Notes under the pieces: generated by a model
The model's database searches: none
Told to the model about the DNA's origin: nothing
The model's input: the letters and a program-made list of their open reading frames with translations, nothing else
In this document: positions 1 through 13,100 of the stretch, in pieces
How the letters are laid out: the number at the start of each line of letters is the position of its first letter
Numbering within the stretch: position 1 is the first letter of the stretch
Program-made: the position numbers and the translations under genes
Origin: Ooceraea biroi
Taxonomy: Eukaryota > Arthropoda > Insecta > Hymenoptera > Formicidae
DNA: 64,000 nucleotides
Direction: 5' to 3'
Assembly: GCF_003672135.1 (NCBI RefSeq)
Contig: NC_039510.1
Coordinates: 12,524,001-12,588,000, forward strand

Positions 1-1053
1 TGAAAGTCAAACACCGCATCTTCAGGGCGACATGCACGTGGAACGCGCGTTCGGATGAAATTAGTTTGCGCAGAGACAATACGCCCGTTACGCCCAAACG
101 GAGAGAGCACAGCTTCTCCTGATAATTTCCCAAATTCAGGGGTAAATATTTGAGAGTCTCATCGGGTGCGCGGAAACCCGCAGGAAGCGGCCGCCAGCTT
201 TTTTCAGTGGACTATCGTGCATTATTAAATAACTGTCGGGGATTCGATCATCGGACATCGGCGAGCGCCGGTTTCACGGTTGTCGAATATGCACGTACGC
301 AGAAACCGATCCGTGTATTTACTCGCGAAAATTTGCGCGGGACGACTACCTACTTTCTTCTGGACGCGATTGAACTGAAACGGAAACTGCATTCAGTATG
401 CCGGCGTTTGAACAGACACGAGGAACGTGATTGAGCTTTCGTCGTTCGCGATTCGGACCGCGGATACATCTGCGGTTATCGATAACCGTCGTCATCGGCA
501 CGTCATCGGGAGTGATTTCGCATTCGACGAGGAATTCCCGGATATGCCTCTACAAATAGGCGCTTGGGGTTGCGCGAGATACGTCGAGGCGTAATTACCC
601 CCTGCGCCCTTTGCCGCGCACGCACGCACATCGACGACAGGTTGCGAACTCTCAGGTTGTACGAACGTTCGCATACATCCTCGTAGATATCGACGGGGTG
701 CGAGGGAGGAGTAAATGCACGCGTACAAATGCGGCGTGCGGACACGCTGAGCTGATTGATCGCGCCTTTGTTAGCGGCTGGAAACGTCGCGGAGGCGTTT
801 TCGCCACGTAGCAGGCGTGATAATTGCCACTGATAAAAAGATTCCGTTAATCAGTGAGACGAGAGGAGCGCATTCTTCGTCGGGGCGGAAAGATACCGCA
901 ACTCGGAATTAATTCACGGCACGTACGGCTTTAAGCACGCGGTTTATCACGTGCCCGTAAAATATTGCGTGAATGTTTTTTAAATGCGCCTCCACTCCTC
1001 TGACCTCCCCTGCGAAGGAATCCGCCATTATAATGCTGTCGTTTGCTTTTCAG
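1..1053. other. Intron or upstream sequence of the guanylyl cyclase gene
   Basis: No exon could be supported here. The first recognisable cyclase exon begins at 1054 in mid-codon after a polypyrimidine tract and CAG, so this stretch is at least partly an upstream intron. The extracellular ligand-binding and transmembrane exons of the family are not seen and should lie before the window. Several GC-rich open frames occur between 150 and 810 but none resembles a known domain. Confidence 0.6.
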
Positions 1054-1192
1054 GCGCTTCAAGCTAGAAGCGGAAATTGCCTCTATGATATGGAAGGTGC
1101 ACTGGGACGACGTAATACTAATAAAGCCGAATTCGAAGACACGGGGCTCCATGTATTCGCTGACCGCGAATAAATTTCGCGGCAGCCAATTG
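1054..1192 (+). CDS. Guanylyl cyclase exon 1 of window: juxtamembrane segment
   Basis: Follows a CAG acceptor and ends before GTAAAT. It begins with the last base of a split codon. It encodes residues 1-46, with FKLEAEIASMIWKVHWDDV, the conserved stretch just inside the membrane before the kinase-homology domain (similar to LEKELASMLWRIRWEEL in mammalian NPR-A). The 3' part is rich in Arg, Ser and Lys. The exon end is set by phase match to the next exon. Confidence 0.85.
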
Positions 1193-4100
1193 GTAAATAA
1201 AATGAAACAAGATTATTGCACAATTCCTGATAAGAGTTTTGATAAGATTCCTTGGTACTGCTGCTTCATCCTGCTGCTTTCATGTTCCGCGCGTAGGAGA
1301 TCGATCAGCTTCGCGGAAAGAAAGAGTGCATATATTATTTTAATTGTAACTTAAAGTAAGTTTCGATAATAAAAATATTTTTATCATAATTTTAACATTA
1401 TAACTGATCTTACGCTATGGTCGTTGTAAAATCATAATTAAGTTTATCGTTATTATGACTGTACTAATTATAAAAAGTGGTCAATTTATTCATCAACCTC
1501 GAGTTTTACTATATGAATATTGACAATTCTCATAATTTGTAATATAAAATTTAGTATAATCGACAGCGCTATATGAGTACAGGACTATTCTTATAAATAT
1601 TATAGTAAAATGAGTAAACAGCTGTATCAGCAATGATCGAATTTTCGGTACGCGAACTTATTTCAGTAGCGTTATATAGATTTCTACCGCAAGTGCACGC
1701 ATTTTCGAAAGAATGGTGTTCGTATCTCAGATAGCTAAAAGAAGAGAACAATAGTGGAAAGCACCGTCTTGCAAGTAACGCTTACCCACTTCCGCATACA
1801 GCACTCTGAAGCAGCTACCATAAAGAAGACTTTATTTCATTGTGCGTTATCCTGTTGACGCGTTTCTTATCATTCCTTTGCGTAGCGTTACGATGCAGAA
1901 ACGAAGGAAAAGGCATCCGTTACGAGTTGAATTCTTTTTTAAGGCGAATAAATAACGAAAGAGAAAACACTCATTTCTACTCTCATATTTATTCATATGA
2001 TCATCCAGAGTGTTCTGCTTTTTTTATCTTACGTGCAATGGCAGATATTTTTGCAACTTGCAGTTTATACAATTGATAGATCGAGATATTAATAATAAAT
2101 TTTTAATAACTGCAACTATAAAGAGCTCTTTGCAACGTGTATTCCACGACGACAGTCTATTTTTACTTAAACTCGAGAATGCTTTTAGCTAGAAGTTTTA
2201 TGACAAAGCCGTAACCATTCGATTTCAAAAATTCTCCTCTTGAAAGAGAAGTCAATCTCGAATGTGTAAAAGAATTCGTTTCTAAAATATTTTATAAATT
2301 TAGGATTTACAAAATGCTACATATTATATAAAGTTTTTGTGACTTGTATGCACTATGCAGATTATTGAACATTTCTGTTTCAGACGATATATTCCGACGA
2401 TAATGTAAGTTTACCGGGGAACGGCGTTGATAGAAACATTGATAAAATCCCTACAGCAATTTATAAGGTGAGATTATATTTTGTTTTATATCACGTACGT
2501 ATATACATATGTTACACAAGTTAAATCTCAATACGTACATGACGTATAATCGATTTTTCTGCCGGGATGTAACTTTAAAGGCCCATTAAAGAACCACTGG
2601 ACAAGCAGATTGTATCTGTCACGAGCAAAAAAATGTATTACTTTTTCTGTACTTTTATCATTCGAAGCGTGTTTCAATGCTGCTGGCTTAAATAAATATT
2701 GATGTGCATTATCTACGAACATAAATAGTATTACAAACTGCAAGCTTGGAATACGTGAGCGGCTTGTACGTGTCGATTAATCATTTATTCTAATTTCATT
2801 TAAAAATAGGAATTTATATCGAGAATAATTGTTTAATAGAATGTTATGTGTTTCGCGATAAGCGCAAAATGAATAAATAATAAAAAAACTTAAACTAATT
2901 TAACATAATTTCATTACGGAGGCAGTAGTTCTAAGGAAAGCTTTTTTATAAGATTTTTCCATTGCATCGTTACGATCGACTTTTATGTTTTAACAGTTTG
3001 AACGATTTCCCCTAAAACTAATTTTATTGTTCAGCAGCGAAAAATATCGAAATTTTCCAATGTTCAATGCCAATATAATTTGTATCTCTGCGCGGCTTTG
3101 CGAGATAGAACGATGTTTTTTATAAATGAACTTTTCACGCCAATTTTAAAGTATAGTCAGTTAATACCTAACTTCTATCGATCGAAATCACAATTGGTTT
3201 CAGAACTCGAAAGTCGCTATAAAAGTCATACCGAACAAAGTGGAGATCTCAAGGCCTTTATTGCTGGAACTAAAGCGAGTGAGTAGCTGAGTTGGCGAAC
3301 AACGTAATTTCTGCGATACAATTACAGATCTTACAGAGTATTCCCCGTGATTTTTTCGCAATAAGTTTTCGTTCTCGACCACTCATTTCTTCTCGAGTAA
3401 CTATCGTTTCTGTACTGCCGGTATTGCATGTAACACGATGTAATTCATATGAGCGGTGATGTTGGTGACTTTCACAGATGAAGGATCTTCAACACGATCA
3501 TCTCGTACGATTTTATGGTGCCTGTCTCGACCCGCCGCACTGTTGCCTCCTAATCGAATACTGCCCCAAAGGATCTCTCCAGGTGAATTGCATCCTACAT
3601 CACGATTTAAAGTTTTAATAGGCAACCGAGATATATAATTGAGTTTCCTGCTGCATGTTATTAAGTTCATACGAAATAGATGCATCTGCGTGCACACAGG
3701 ATATTCTGCAATTCGCTCGCATTTAATGACGGTCTGAAATGTGACGAATATAGACTTGACTTTTCCTTAGCAACGAATCAATAATTTGAGGAATATCTTC
3801 CCAAAAAATTCTATAACAAGAAAATTATTTTTACAGACTAAGCCTTCCAACAAGTAACAATATTTTCAATAGTAATAATTCTTCGTAATAATAGTAATAA
3901 TAGTAACAATAGTAACAATTCTTCGGTATTTCGTTTGGCTAAACAAAAAAAGATTTTACGTAGAACAGAGAATTTGCTATTAACATAATTGTGGGACACT
4001 CTGTCCGAATAGTCTATACTATCATGTATTAGCTATATATGATATTGGAAACGATCTGACACATACGTATTGACAAGTGCACTAATACTCAAGAGGGAAT

Positions 4101-7100
4101 GTATATGCGCTGATAAGCAAGTGCGCGAATTAATGCACTCGTCTGTACATTGTGGTGTCCTATATAAACAAGAGGTGCTCCATTTTATTGGATGTCTTGT
4201 CTTATGATGCAATGTTAAGTTGAGTACTTGATCGGGTCATTAGGTCGCTTCACTCAAGTTGCAATTTTAGATAACCAGAATAAAAGTAGGCTTAATTTAA
4301 TAGCACGAACCTATTTTCCAAAGTCATAAAAGAATTGCCGCGAGACGTTCGCAAATACGTATACTTATTGCTATAACGGTTTATCGTTTTACGTAATTTA
4401 TTACGGTCCTTTACGTATGCATTACGTAATTGCGAAGTCACTTTTCATGATTATTTTGTTATTACATAAATGCGGCAAGAGAGCTTGCCAGATATCCTCT
4501 GGAAAAACCTTAAAAATTTGCACTTCAACGTAGAGAAGAATGTAAATACGAAAGTTCTTTAGGTATTGCAATTTCTGCCATACTTGAAACGGGAATGACA
4601 AATTGTACAAGTTAAAACTCAGCTAAACTTTACAATAGAAAAAATTGCACATTCAGTACTACTTTACTATTTTACTCAGAACTGCTACAAGAACGAAATT
4701 CAATTGAGTTTCACAGATCCCGCCATATGTTACGGATTAATTTTAAAGGCAAATTCTTTGAACAATGGAGTTGATTTTTCTGAAGAAAAATTTCGCAGTA
4801 GGTCATCCTTGTTCGAGAACTTTTTGTGTTTGCTTTTATATCAAACATCTTAATAATTAAACATTAAATTATTCAAATTCTGTATGTATATATATATATA
4901 TATAGAATTTGAATAATATGTATATATACATATATCAAATAAATATATGTGCAATCAAAATTCTACTATTATAAATAATGTATTACTGTCATTTTTAGTA
5001 GATTTGTATTTACTATCTTTTACTACAGGGTGAGGCACCTAAAACAGGACACCTGAATATTTCGGCTATTATTGGTGATAGAAAAAAAATGTGTCAGACC
5101 AAACTTGCATGGTTTCGAGGGACACATAATTTGTTCTAAATAGTTTTTTATTAGGTGGACGCGTAGAGGTCATATGAAGGTCAACTTCATTTTTTTAAAT
5201 GGTATGATATGTTTTTTTACGTACCATCTAGTAGAGCGTTTGAAGATGCGCACATTGATCTACGGGTCAAAATCATTCAAGGTCACTGAAGGCCAACTGC
5301 AAGGGAAAATAATTTACTTTATATTGCCTAGAGTTTTCTGCTATTAAAAATACTGTAAATTTAGAAATGAAAAAGTTCTAGCCGTTAGAAATTTTTTCTT
5401 TTCCGAGAAGTTCTGAGTTGATGATATCATTATTTTTTATATTGCCTAGAGTTCTCTGCTATTGAAAATACCGTAAACTCAGAAATGAAAAAGTTCTAGC
5501 ACTTAGAAATTTTAGCCTTCAGTGACCTTGAATGATTTTGACCCGTAGATCAATGTGCGCATCTTCAAACGCTCTACTAGATGGTACGTAAAAAAACATA
5601 TCATACCATTTAAAAAAACGAAGTTGACCTTCATATGACCTCTACGCGTCCACCTAATAAAAAATTATTTAGAACAAATTATGTGTCTCTCGAAACCATG
5701 CAAGTTTGGTCTGACACATTTTTTTCTATCACCAATAACAGCCGAGATATTTAGGTGGCCTGTTTTAGGTGTCTCACCCTGTATATTTACCATCTTTTCA
5801 GTATTTACGATGTCAGTTCCGTAACTTGATACTTTCTTGTAGCTCCAAGATTTCTAATAAGAAAAGAACTCGACTCTTATCTAGTCAAAGAAACCACATA
5901 TAAAAGAAGTTGGAACGTGTATTATCCTACATTGCGCATTCATATGCATGAATAATAATCAAATATGAAATCAATGTATTTATGCCAAGTAGATCCTATA
6001 CTTCTACCTTCTAACATCGAGACATAGTACAGTCGCGTAAGAATCGATCCCACGTGCTATGTCGCATCTTAATTTTTTGCTGTTTTGGACAGGATATACT
6101 GGAGAACGGGCAGATAAATCTGGACCGCGTGTTCAAAGTGTCCCTGATACACGATATCGTTCGGGGCATGGCGTATCTTCATGCATCGGAAGTGAAGAGC
6201 CACGGTAATCTCAAGTCCTCGAACTGCGTCGTCGATTCGCGATTCGTCCTGAAAATCACCGATTTCGGCTTGCACGAGCTCAGAAGAACAAACGGCATGG
6301 ACACGGATGTCGACAGGAACAGTTACGCTTATTGGAGGAGTACGTGTCTACAAGACGACTGCATAGTCATATAAATGCGAGCGCGAAGACGAATATTTTC
6401 CTCGTGATCGTGGATATCCCGCAGCGTCAAATATTTTCCAAACATTTTCGCGCGAACGGTGATCGAGATGATATTTCAAGCAAACGCACGAAACTCCTGC
6501 GGTGTAACTAGAACCAGTTCGAACAGTTATTTTCCCGCGCTTGTAGACACTCATCAATAATGCTGCGCACACTGTGAGAAAATATTTGTTTAGGCAATGG
6601 TTTACACGACTCTAGAATTTTGAACGTGAAAAATAACCCTCCTTTTTTACCTGACGCGTCTATTTGCGGTCAAATATTTGTAATCTATATATCTATAATT
6701 GCTAGACGGAACGGTGCAGCGCACCGCGGTGGGAAATAAAAAAAGTAGAAAAGGAAGGAAAGAAAGGGGAAAGGGGATGAAATTAAACCGTTCGTTTGAT
6801 TACTCCAATTTTTTAAAACAGAAAATTGGCTGCTTGCAGATCAGCTGTGGACAGCTCCGGAGTTGCTGAGGATGGAGAGGCGATCGCCCGAGGGCACTCA
6901 GAAAGGCGACGTATACAGCTTCGCTATAATCGTTCACGAGATCGTGATGCGCCAAGGGCCGTTCTACTTGGGACAAAATAACGATCTTCCTCCAAAAGGT
7001 GAGTCCTTAACGTGCCAGATAATCGCAAGCACGTGCAACTATCCGTTCAAAGCGACGACAAAGTATCTGGCCTCGCGCGCTGATCCTGCCGATACCTTAA

Positions 7101-10100
7101 CGCATAACTTGCAGTTGCAATTGCCTTGACTGGCAGGAGGATAAACTTGCACGCGCGCGTTACGTGTGCCCGCGTTATTATTACAATATTATCTGGAAGA
7201 TCATGCGATAACAGACACCGAAACTAATATAACTTTGCGCGCGAATCTTCGGTAGATGCTTCGACAGATACGAGAAGTCTCGATTGTAGATATGGAAAAC
7301 ACGTATTGGTATTAAAGATTGAATTCGTCCGAATAATGCCGCGATCTGGATCTCGATTCTGATCTTAATGTGATTATGATCAAGTTTGGAAAAAAGTGAG
7401 ACGTCATGTTCTCTATTCATATAAGATAATAAACCAAAAAATAAAGTGATAATGTAGGAGGCCTATGGCAAGCTTGATGCATTTCATCGTGTTCCTGGAT
7501 GATGATAGATTAGATGACGAACGAGGAAGAAGTATTTCATCTAGAGATAATTATTTCATTACTCTTTTGTTTTTCGTTATTTGCGAGAACGCGAGCAATT
7601 ATTTTTCTGAGCGCTTCCAATTTAGCTCAGCCTTGGTTCAGGCTCGGTCACCCTTTATTTTAAAGGGTGACCGACGTTAAAACTTTAATCCCGTGTGCGA
7701 TATAACTACGTTCATTCCGCCGTGTATAATATCGGCTCTTTGTAGCCTCGCTTGCCAAGCCAGTGCATGATCTAGAATATAAGCACGAACCAGCCATCAC
7801 GTGAGGTGACTCGCGATGGCTCACATTTTAGGATTTGATTCAGGTAATCTATAGGTTCTAATAAAGAGCGACGTGATCCCGGTTTGTGTACATGTATTAT
7901 ATTAAGGCGCCCGCAGAAATTGCATGAGTCCCTTGATGAACATGTAAGAGCGTTGCATATATTGCAAGTCTGTTTTAATTATTTTTGTAACTATATAATA
8001 TCGAAGAGATGTTTTAATCAGATACAAATAATTCTTTCAAAAGTTTTCAAATAAAAACTGATTGTTGTTTTTTATACAATTTAGGTCAATTATAATGTTT
8101 TAATATAATATGACATGATTTAAAGCGATGCGAGAGCGACTTAAAACTGTGCGACTCTAAAGCGTGAGCAGTTATATCTTTTTCTACTATCACAATCAAT
8201 GTTTTGAATGAGCTTATTGTCTCTTGATAAGTAAAGCTTCGCTGAGATTTATATCAACTGTCGAGTTGATATAAATCTCAAGTTGATGTCGCTGCTTTTT
8301 CCAAGTAACATCCTTGGTCCTGAGCTTGCAAACATCACTGAAAGTGCAGAGTGTGTTACCAACAGCCGTAACAGTCGTACACTAAAAATATAAAACAACG
8401 TATTACTTTAATTACAGACAAATGTCAATGTTTGCTCCCGTATTAAATTAACCGATGTTATTATAAAATTTTTAATTATAAAAGAGAGACTAAAAATTAT
8501 GATCTAATACTATTATATTATGATCTAAAGTGAGCAGTTAACAAGTATTTGTTGTCTATATGTTATTGCATGAAAGTAACAAATCTGTTTTCCTTTTCGC
8601 AAAAGTTTCGGATAAAGTTTTGCATTCAAATGAAGAAAGAATAATAAATAACTCTCTTTTTTTAAGTCAAATAATTCATACAACATGTGCAATTAAAACG
8701 TGCCCTACTACTTCCACGGATGCAAACATCCTTCGCAAAATTCGAGGTCCGGAAAGCAGAGCTCGGTAATGCAGCTTGCAAGCACACCTTGGTCGATCAA
8801 CGTGCACCTTCCGAGAGAAAGAGAGAGAGCAGAAAGCGCCAGCAACATCTCTATCGATATCTTCTCGGTGGATGTCGAGTACCTGCTAGCAACGCCTGTC
8901 GGACACGAGCTTTATCCTCAGAGCATTATCCTTAAAGCTCATCCTCGCGCTTTGGAGTTTCGGAAAGATCGATGTGCGAGCGCTCTTGGTAATCGGTTTC
9001 CCGCAAGCTCATGTAAGCTCTCGGTCGGTCGGGCAGCGAGGATCGATCGCAGGATGAAATGTGCCGCGGTAACTTCCGTAGGAGCGAGAGCCGAAAGCTC
9101 AGTCGAGGCTCTCACGCATCCTAGACCGCACACGGCTGTCGCGCGCGCTCCGCCGAGATCCTTCTCGGTCTCGCTCTTCGTCTCCTTTCTCTCCTTCCTC
9201 GGAAAGACGGAAACACGCGTTCTACGGCGGCGACAGGTGAAATCAGCTCGTCACTTATGTCTGCAGTTTAATAACGGAGTCGTAGGTGTTGTTTGAAGAG
9301 AGATCCGTCAGCGAGCGGCATACCCGACGGCAACGTGCGCGCACACCGCGTTGTGTCTGCAGTATTCGCATTTCATTTTCCCTTTCTTTTCTTTTCTCTT
9401 CTTCCTTGCCATGAATTATGTGTGATGCAAACGCGACATCCATTTGTCCGGAGATTGATCTCGATTCGAAGATCGATCTCGCGCACGCGATTTGCCAGTA
9501 TTTATCGTCGGATCATCTTCGTCGTCTCGACGCGTTATCGATTCCAAGTGCGAAAACACAGTTCGCAGGGTCGACGCACCGACTCCGCATAATATCCGCG
9601 TTACTGCCGCGCGAGAGCAATTACCGCTGCATCGTCGCGGTAACGTCGAGAAAAACGTGCACGGAAATAAATCCCGGTGACCGTGTTAGAGGAAAGAGGC
9701 CGCCGACCGTGTTAGAGATCCTACAGTGGTGGAAGTAGGGCTCTCCGGCTGTGTTCAAGTCTTCCCTCCCTCTCCCTTTCCACCCTCCGTTGAAAATTCC
9801 TGAAAGGGTTTGAGCAACTCGTCACTGAGAAAAATGCATCGCTGGTCTCCTCCTCTTAAAGAAACAGAGCTTCCGGGAGGCAGTCGTTCTTCCCGAGCGA
9901 GCGTGCGCCTCCCTTTCACCCTTCTCACCCCCTCGGCCGACGATGTCGCGAGTAAATCTCTGATAATGTCAGGAAAGAGTAACTCGGTCTCTCGACCGAG
10001 TAAACCGCTAATCGCGTTAACTTGCTGGGACTGAAGCTTCATTTCCGGCTACAGCGTTTCCGATGGCAGTTCGTTACGAGCGTCGGACGATCGCAGCCGC

Positions 10101-13100
10101 ACCGTTCGTTTACGTGGACCACTGGCAGCTTTAACTTCTCGCTTACACGCTCGATGCAATTACACGCGATGCGGTTTGATCTATCAGCCGAGCACGATAC
10201 ACGAACCGATAACGAAGTGTTTCAAGAGGAGAGAGAGAGAGAGAAGAAATCCAGAGGATGATGACACGCGCTGTGACCCGACAAGTGATACATCGCGTGG
10301 CTGGTCAGACGTTGCTGTCTGCACATCCTGCGCGAGTTCATCGGCCGTTCGCTGCAAGCACGCGATCCGTAACTCGGGCATCTTATTTCCGCTTCTGCTT
10401 CCGGCCACCCCGCGAGTCACCTTTTGCTCACTGCATCGCTGTATCGAACGTCGCCTCAGCGCGATAGAAATATTCCGTTTGTCTATTCTTCCGGCTAACA
10501 CGCTCTTCATGTTTGCGGCATTGGTGCGAAATTGCAACGTGCTCTGTCGTCTTCTTTGTTTTCTCCTTGTCCTTCCTTATTGTTAGCTCCGAAGTTCTTT
10601 TTGCAATTCGTGTTCACGCACACACGAGCGTGTTGGAGAATATGTAGCTCAGAGAATTTCCCTGAGGAGAATGTGATCTTCCTGCTTAAAGAAGAAAATT
10701 AATTTTTTACAGTTTAAACTCGGAAATATAGGTGATTTTCTTTCTCTCTCTCGCTTTCTCTCACTTGGACGACTTTCAGAAAACGTACATCAATCGTGCA
10801 CTCTCGTTCGGTTTATACGCGAAGGATTTTTTTCATGAAAAGGATTCGTAAAATGTAACGATGGTTATAGTATCTAATAACGACATTTATTTTAATGAGC
10901 TTCGAAATATTGCACTTTTCCCGCGGCACAATATCTCGCTGGCTTATTATTCCGGCTTTTATTTTCTGCGAAAATAACGATAAAAAGCGTTCGCGCTAAT
11001 GTACCCGGCGGTGGCGAAATTGGGGTTACGAGCTCGCAGCTCGCGGTCATTAATTCCGTGGAGCATTTTCGGCAAGTAACTGACGTGAAGGGAACAATCT
11101 CCTCTTCAAAACGGTTTGTAATCTAGCGATCGCAGAAAATGCAACGGCATGCCCCTGTATGGAAGATAAACCTGACATATGCAGTAGGGCAAAGTTCAGA
11201 GAGGTCATCGTGTGGGGTGAAGGCGAACACTTGGGGTAGACCGGGCCGGGACGACGGATGACGCGAACGCGAGGGTTCTCAAATACGACAAAATTGTGTT
11301 AAAGAGGGAAAGCGACAAAGAGAAAGAGCACAGGCCAACTTACTGAAAGATTTTATCAAAAGTAACGATCGAATTGCCTGACCGTGACTTCCCAAATAGT
11401 TTCTCGCTGTTACGCGCGACGGTGAGAGTTATTTGCTCATTCGGCGCTTCTATAAGGAGGTTTGTTACTTCTCAAGTTTGCTCGCTGTTAACTCTGGAAA
11501 TGCGCTCGTTCTTGCTGACTTTTGGTTATCTTTCGCTCTTATACTTGACTGAGCTCGTGCTTCCGTAACGGAGAAAAGATTCTATACTTCTCCAGTTTCT
11601 CGAAATAATTTAGGGCGGAGAATAATCAATTACACAGATGCCGCAATTAATTTTAACAACCGCGATTGCGTTTGTGGAAGTGGGTACTCCGTAAAATTTT
11701 CGAAGCAACGACCTCTTGAACTTTGACGCAAACAGAGCCAGTGGTCGTAAAATGATCGAATAAGGGTGTCGAGAGAAGTTGTGGGAGGGAAAGAAAGCAA
11801 AGTCGCAAGCACGACGATCCAAGGCCACCGGAATGTAACTTCACCGGATGAAGTTTCGTCGAATAAATCGACTGTAACGTCGTTACACGCGGGTTAAACT
11901 TTAAGATGCTCATCGCGCTTGTTTCATCCTCGAGCGCTCCGTGAAAAGCGCTTCCGGCTAATATAGCTTCATTAATTAGAGTTCCATAAATGTAACGTCT
12001 ACAAATCTGATCAATATGAAAATAACACTTCTTCCCAGAATTATCATAAGGTCTGACTTTCGTTCGGTATTAGAGATATTATTAAACGTGCTTTTCTTAT
12101 TTAATGAAACCAATTCATTTTCCTGAAGTGATGTAGTTGGTCGTTTAGTTGGTCGTGAATTCTCATTTGTTTGATTGTTCGTTCGACCTAATTTGTTATA
12201 ATAATTCTCGTTCATTGTGGAGATAATGGCTGTATAAATAATCATTATTAACATTATTATTAACAGTTGGCGTGATATTTAGGGAAAATAAAAGACTAAA
12301 TTGCTATTGGCGGTCTAAGATGGCTGATAAATATTACCTCAGCTCATCGCAAAATAATGCGAGTTTGCGTAAACGAGCTAAAGTAAATACATACTTGAAA
12401 GAAACAGTGATAAATGTTTTAATAGCTTGCGCGGAGCTGTTTATTCAACGCATCGAGTACACACTCCGCTTTCTTTTGCATACTAAACGGCAAAGATAAT
12501 AAATTCTGTATACAGAACGCTCATTATATCCACAATAAGACCCAGAATAAATGATTTTATAATAAGATACGCATTATCACACCTAGTAATATCAAATCGC
12601 ATTGTCGAAAAAACAATCTAAATTTCATAGATAATACTATGTGCATTACATTTATTTTAATGATTCAAACTTTAGTTAATTTAATGTCATTTTCAAATTT
12701 CATGTATAATAATTACCGATCCTGAATATTAAAGAGGCATACTGCTATATTATATAACTAGTTTCCATATTATTTACGCAGTTTACATATAATATTTGCA
12801 AAGATATGCAATCTGCAGGCATGTTCCACGTTTCCTCTCACTCTCACGCCATGTTTCAGAGGGCATAATAAATGTTCTTTTCCTCCATCTGTATTTACGT
12901 TCCTCTTCTTTTTCCATTGCATGATTGCAACGAGGAAAGCACATTTTCGACAATTTCCGTCCGCCAAAAAATAACACGTTGCATCCACGAGCGAACTTTT
13001 CGCGCGATGTATCATATCCGGCTGCATTCGACTGCGAAATTTTACGAACGCTCGGAGGACCATCTCGAAGAAAACCGGAAATGAACTCATGCGTTACGAG

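Larger units (their letters stand above)
3583..6092 (+). other. Intron 4
   Basis: AT-rich intron of 2.5 kb. It contains an AT palindrome (4868-4917) and a transposon-like element with long inverted repeats (5026-5781), listed separately. It also has an imperfect run of short TAATAG/TAACAA repeats near 3876-3925. No gene is seen. Confidence 0.8.

Noticed and set aside
1..1053. Possible transmembrane exon of the receptor cyclase
   Set aside because: Looked for a hydrophobic stretch followed by a GT donor compatible with the split codon at 1054. None was convincing, so the exon is taken to lie upstream.
8700..9296. 198-codon plus-strand open frame in intron 6
   Set aside because: It starts in AT-rich and continues in CpG-rich sequence, with several competing frames. 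The Arg/Ser/Ala composition is typical of translated GC-rich non-coding DNA.
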